The notes under the pieces are model-generated. The model saw only the letters and a program-made list of their open reading frames with translations, had not been told where the DNA came from and searched no databases. Of a stretch of DNA of 6,448 nt, positions 5,755 through 6,448 are shown in pieces. A program made the translations under genes and the position numbers. Origin of the DNA: an uncultured Collinsella sp. (lineage in GTDB: Bacteria; Actinomycetota; Coriobacteriia; Coriobacteriales; Coriobacteriaceae); assembly GCA_902474645.1 (NCBI GenBank), contig CABRWN010000124.1, positions 1-6,448 of the forward strand. The letters are read 5' to 3'. How positions within the stretch are numbered: the first letter of the stretch is position 1; the number at the start of each line of letters is the position of its first letter.

Positions 5755-6374
5755 TCGCCGTTGTACTGGATGAGCGTGAGGTCTTCAACGCCGTCGAGCG
5801 CGCGAATGGCGTCCGCATAGGGCATGTCAACGCCGTCCGAGAACACCTCGACGGCCATCTCGACCTTGTCGCCGCGCATCGTCTTGGACTTGACGGTGAA
5901 CTTGGTGCGCCCAAACGCGCGCACGATATCGTCGCCAGTGGTCTGACCCGTGTAGTGGATGACCATCATGTACACGCGCGCCTTGTCCTGGTGGCTCGCA
6001 AAGCCGGCGATCATCACCACGATCACAACTGCCGTGAGCCCCACAAGCGCATACATGCCGGCGCCGGCCGTAATGCCCGTGGTAATGGCCCAAAAAAGAT
6101 ACAGCAGGTCGAGCGGGTCCTTGACCGCCGTACGATAGCGGACGATTGACAGGGCACCGACCATACCGAGCGAGATGACCACGTTGGTCGAGATCGCGAG
6201 CGTGACCATGCAGGTAAGCACGCACATGCCCACAAGCGTCACAGCAAAGCTGCGCGAATACACCACGCCGGTAAAAAAGCGCTTGTACACGTAATAGATC
6301 AGGATGCCCATGGCGAGCGCCACGAGCAGCGAAAGACCGATCTTGGCAGGGTCGACCTGGCCAAACGCCTCCAA
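5742..6374 (-). CDS. DUF4956-family membrane protein
   Basis: This membrane protein of unknown biochemical role shows the DUF4956 signature. Seen: a hydrophobic segment at 12-30, YSRSF (39-43), a second at about 43-61, the conserved core SLGMVGALSIVRYRTAVKDP (68-87) followed by LDLLYLFWA, and further hydrophobic stretches at about 90-125. A soluble C-terminal domain of about 85 residues (126-210) probably faces the cytoplasm. Members are often encoded beside a VTC-type polyphosphate polymerase or CotH-like protein; such a partner would lie beyond the right edge and is not visible. The start is uncertain: TTG 6374 is the first usable codon, has no ribosome site, and 16 further open codons precede it back to an in-frame TAG (6425-6423) without any ATG, GTG or TTG. 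Those codons read SFFKNS just before the TTG, which looks like protein, so the N-terminus may be incomplete here. LacI follows after 43 bases. Confidence 0.85.
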   Translation of the reverse strand: MEAFGQVDPAKIGLSLLVALAMGILIYYVYKRFFTGVVYSRSFAVTLVGMCVLTCMVTLAISTNVVISLGMVGALSIVRYRTAVKDPLDLLYLFWAITTGITAGAGMYALVGLTAVVIVVMIAGFASHQDKARVYMMVIHYTGQTTGDDIVRAFGRTKFTVKSKTMRGDKVEMAVEVFSDGVDMPYADAIRALDGVEDLTLIQYNGEYHG

Positions 6375-6448
6375 AACGGAGTTCTTAAAAAAGGAGGCTT
6401 CGGTAGTTTGTGTGACAAGGGGCTAGCCTAGGCAGCAACGCTCTTCGC

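Noticed and set aside
6391..6397. AAGGAGG, a perfect ribosome-site sequence on the plus strand
   Set aside because: The starts that follow (TTG 6408, GTG 6410) meet stop codons within seven codons, so no gene uses it in this window.
6421..6433. Overlapping 8-bp palindromes GGCTAGCC and GCCTAGGC
   Set aside because: They are short, have no matching copy elsewhere in the window and no clear partner; probably chance.
6428..6448. Possible tail of an upstream minus-strand gene ending AKSVAA and TAG
   Set aside because: Only six codons are visible; DUF4956 genes often follow a VTC-type gene, but this is too short to support a call.

Overview
The window is high-GC bacterial DNA with compact, mostly one-directional genes. 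The GC-rich third codon positions and the protein styles suggest an anaerobic gut actinobacterium of the Coriobacteriia, perhaps Collinsella. These include a phosphotransferase sucrose permease, a LacI regulator, a stand-alone ModE-type winged helix and a DUF4956 membrane protein. The placement is an inference from gene content and composition; no rRNA or tRNA gene is present to settle it.

Layout. Bases 57-401 (+) encode a small ModE/LysR-like winged-helix DNA-binding protein. It converges on, and overlaps by 11 bases, a minus-strand gene (391-1413) for a shortened Cys/Met-metabolism PLP-enzyme homologue that appears to have lost its catalytic lysine. Everything else is also on the minus strand, so the order of transcription runs from high to low coordinates: a DUF4956 membrane protein (6374-5742), a LacI-family repressor (5698-4718), a sucrose-type PTS EIIBC permease (4535-3135) and a GH32 sucrose-6-phosphate hydrolase (3027-1492). 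A perfect 13-bp hairpin with a U-tract (1418-1453) terminates the hydrolase end of this cluster.

How it works together. The permease would import sucrose (or a close relative) and phosphorylate it through its IIB cysteine. The GH32 enzyme would split the sugar phosphate into glucose-6-phosphate and fructose. The LacI regulator would repress the permease-hydrolase unit through two near-identical operators (4591-4606 and 4617-4632) in front of the permease gene. The permease has no fused IIA domain, so a IIA protein must be supplied from elsewhere. The DUF4956 gene lies 43 bases upstream of lacI on the same strand, but nothing in the sequence ties it to sucrose use.

No gene-free stretch exceeds 300 bases. 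The largest gap, between lacI and the permease (4536-4717), holds the operators and a probable promoter. I see no CRISPR array, insertion sequence, phage gene or RNA gene. The two most interesting points are the PLP-fold protein with an arginine at the Schiff-base lysine position, and the hairpin and start-site arrangement just upstream of it.
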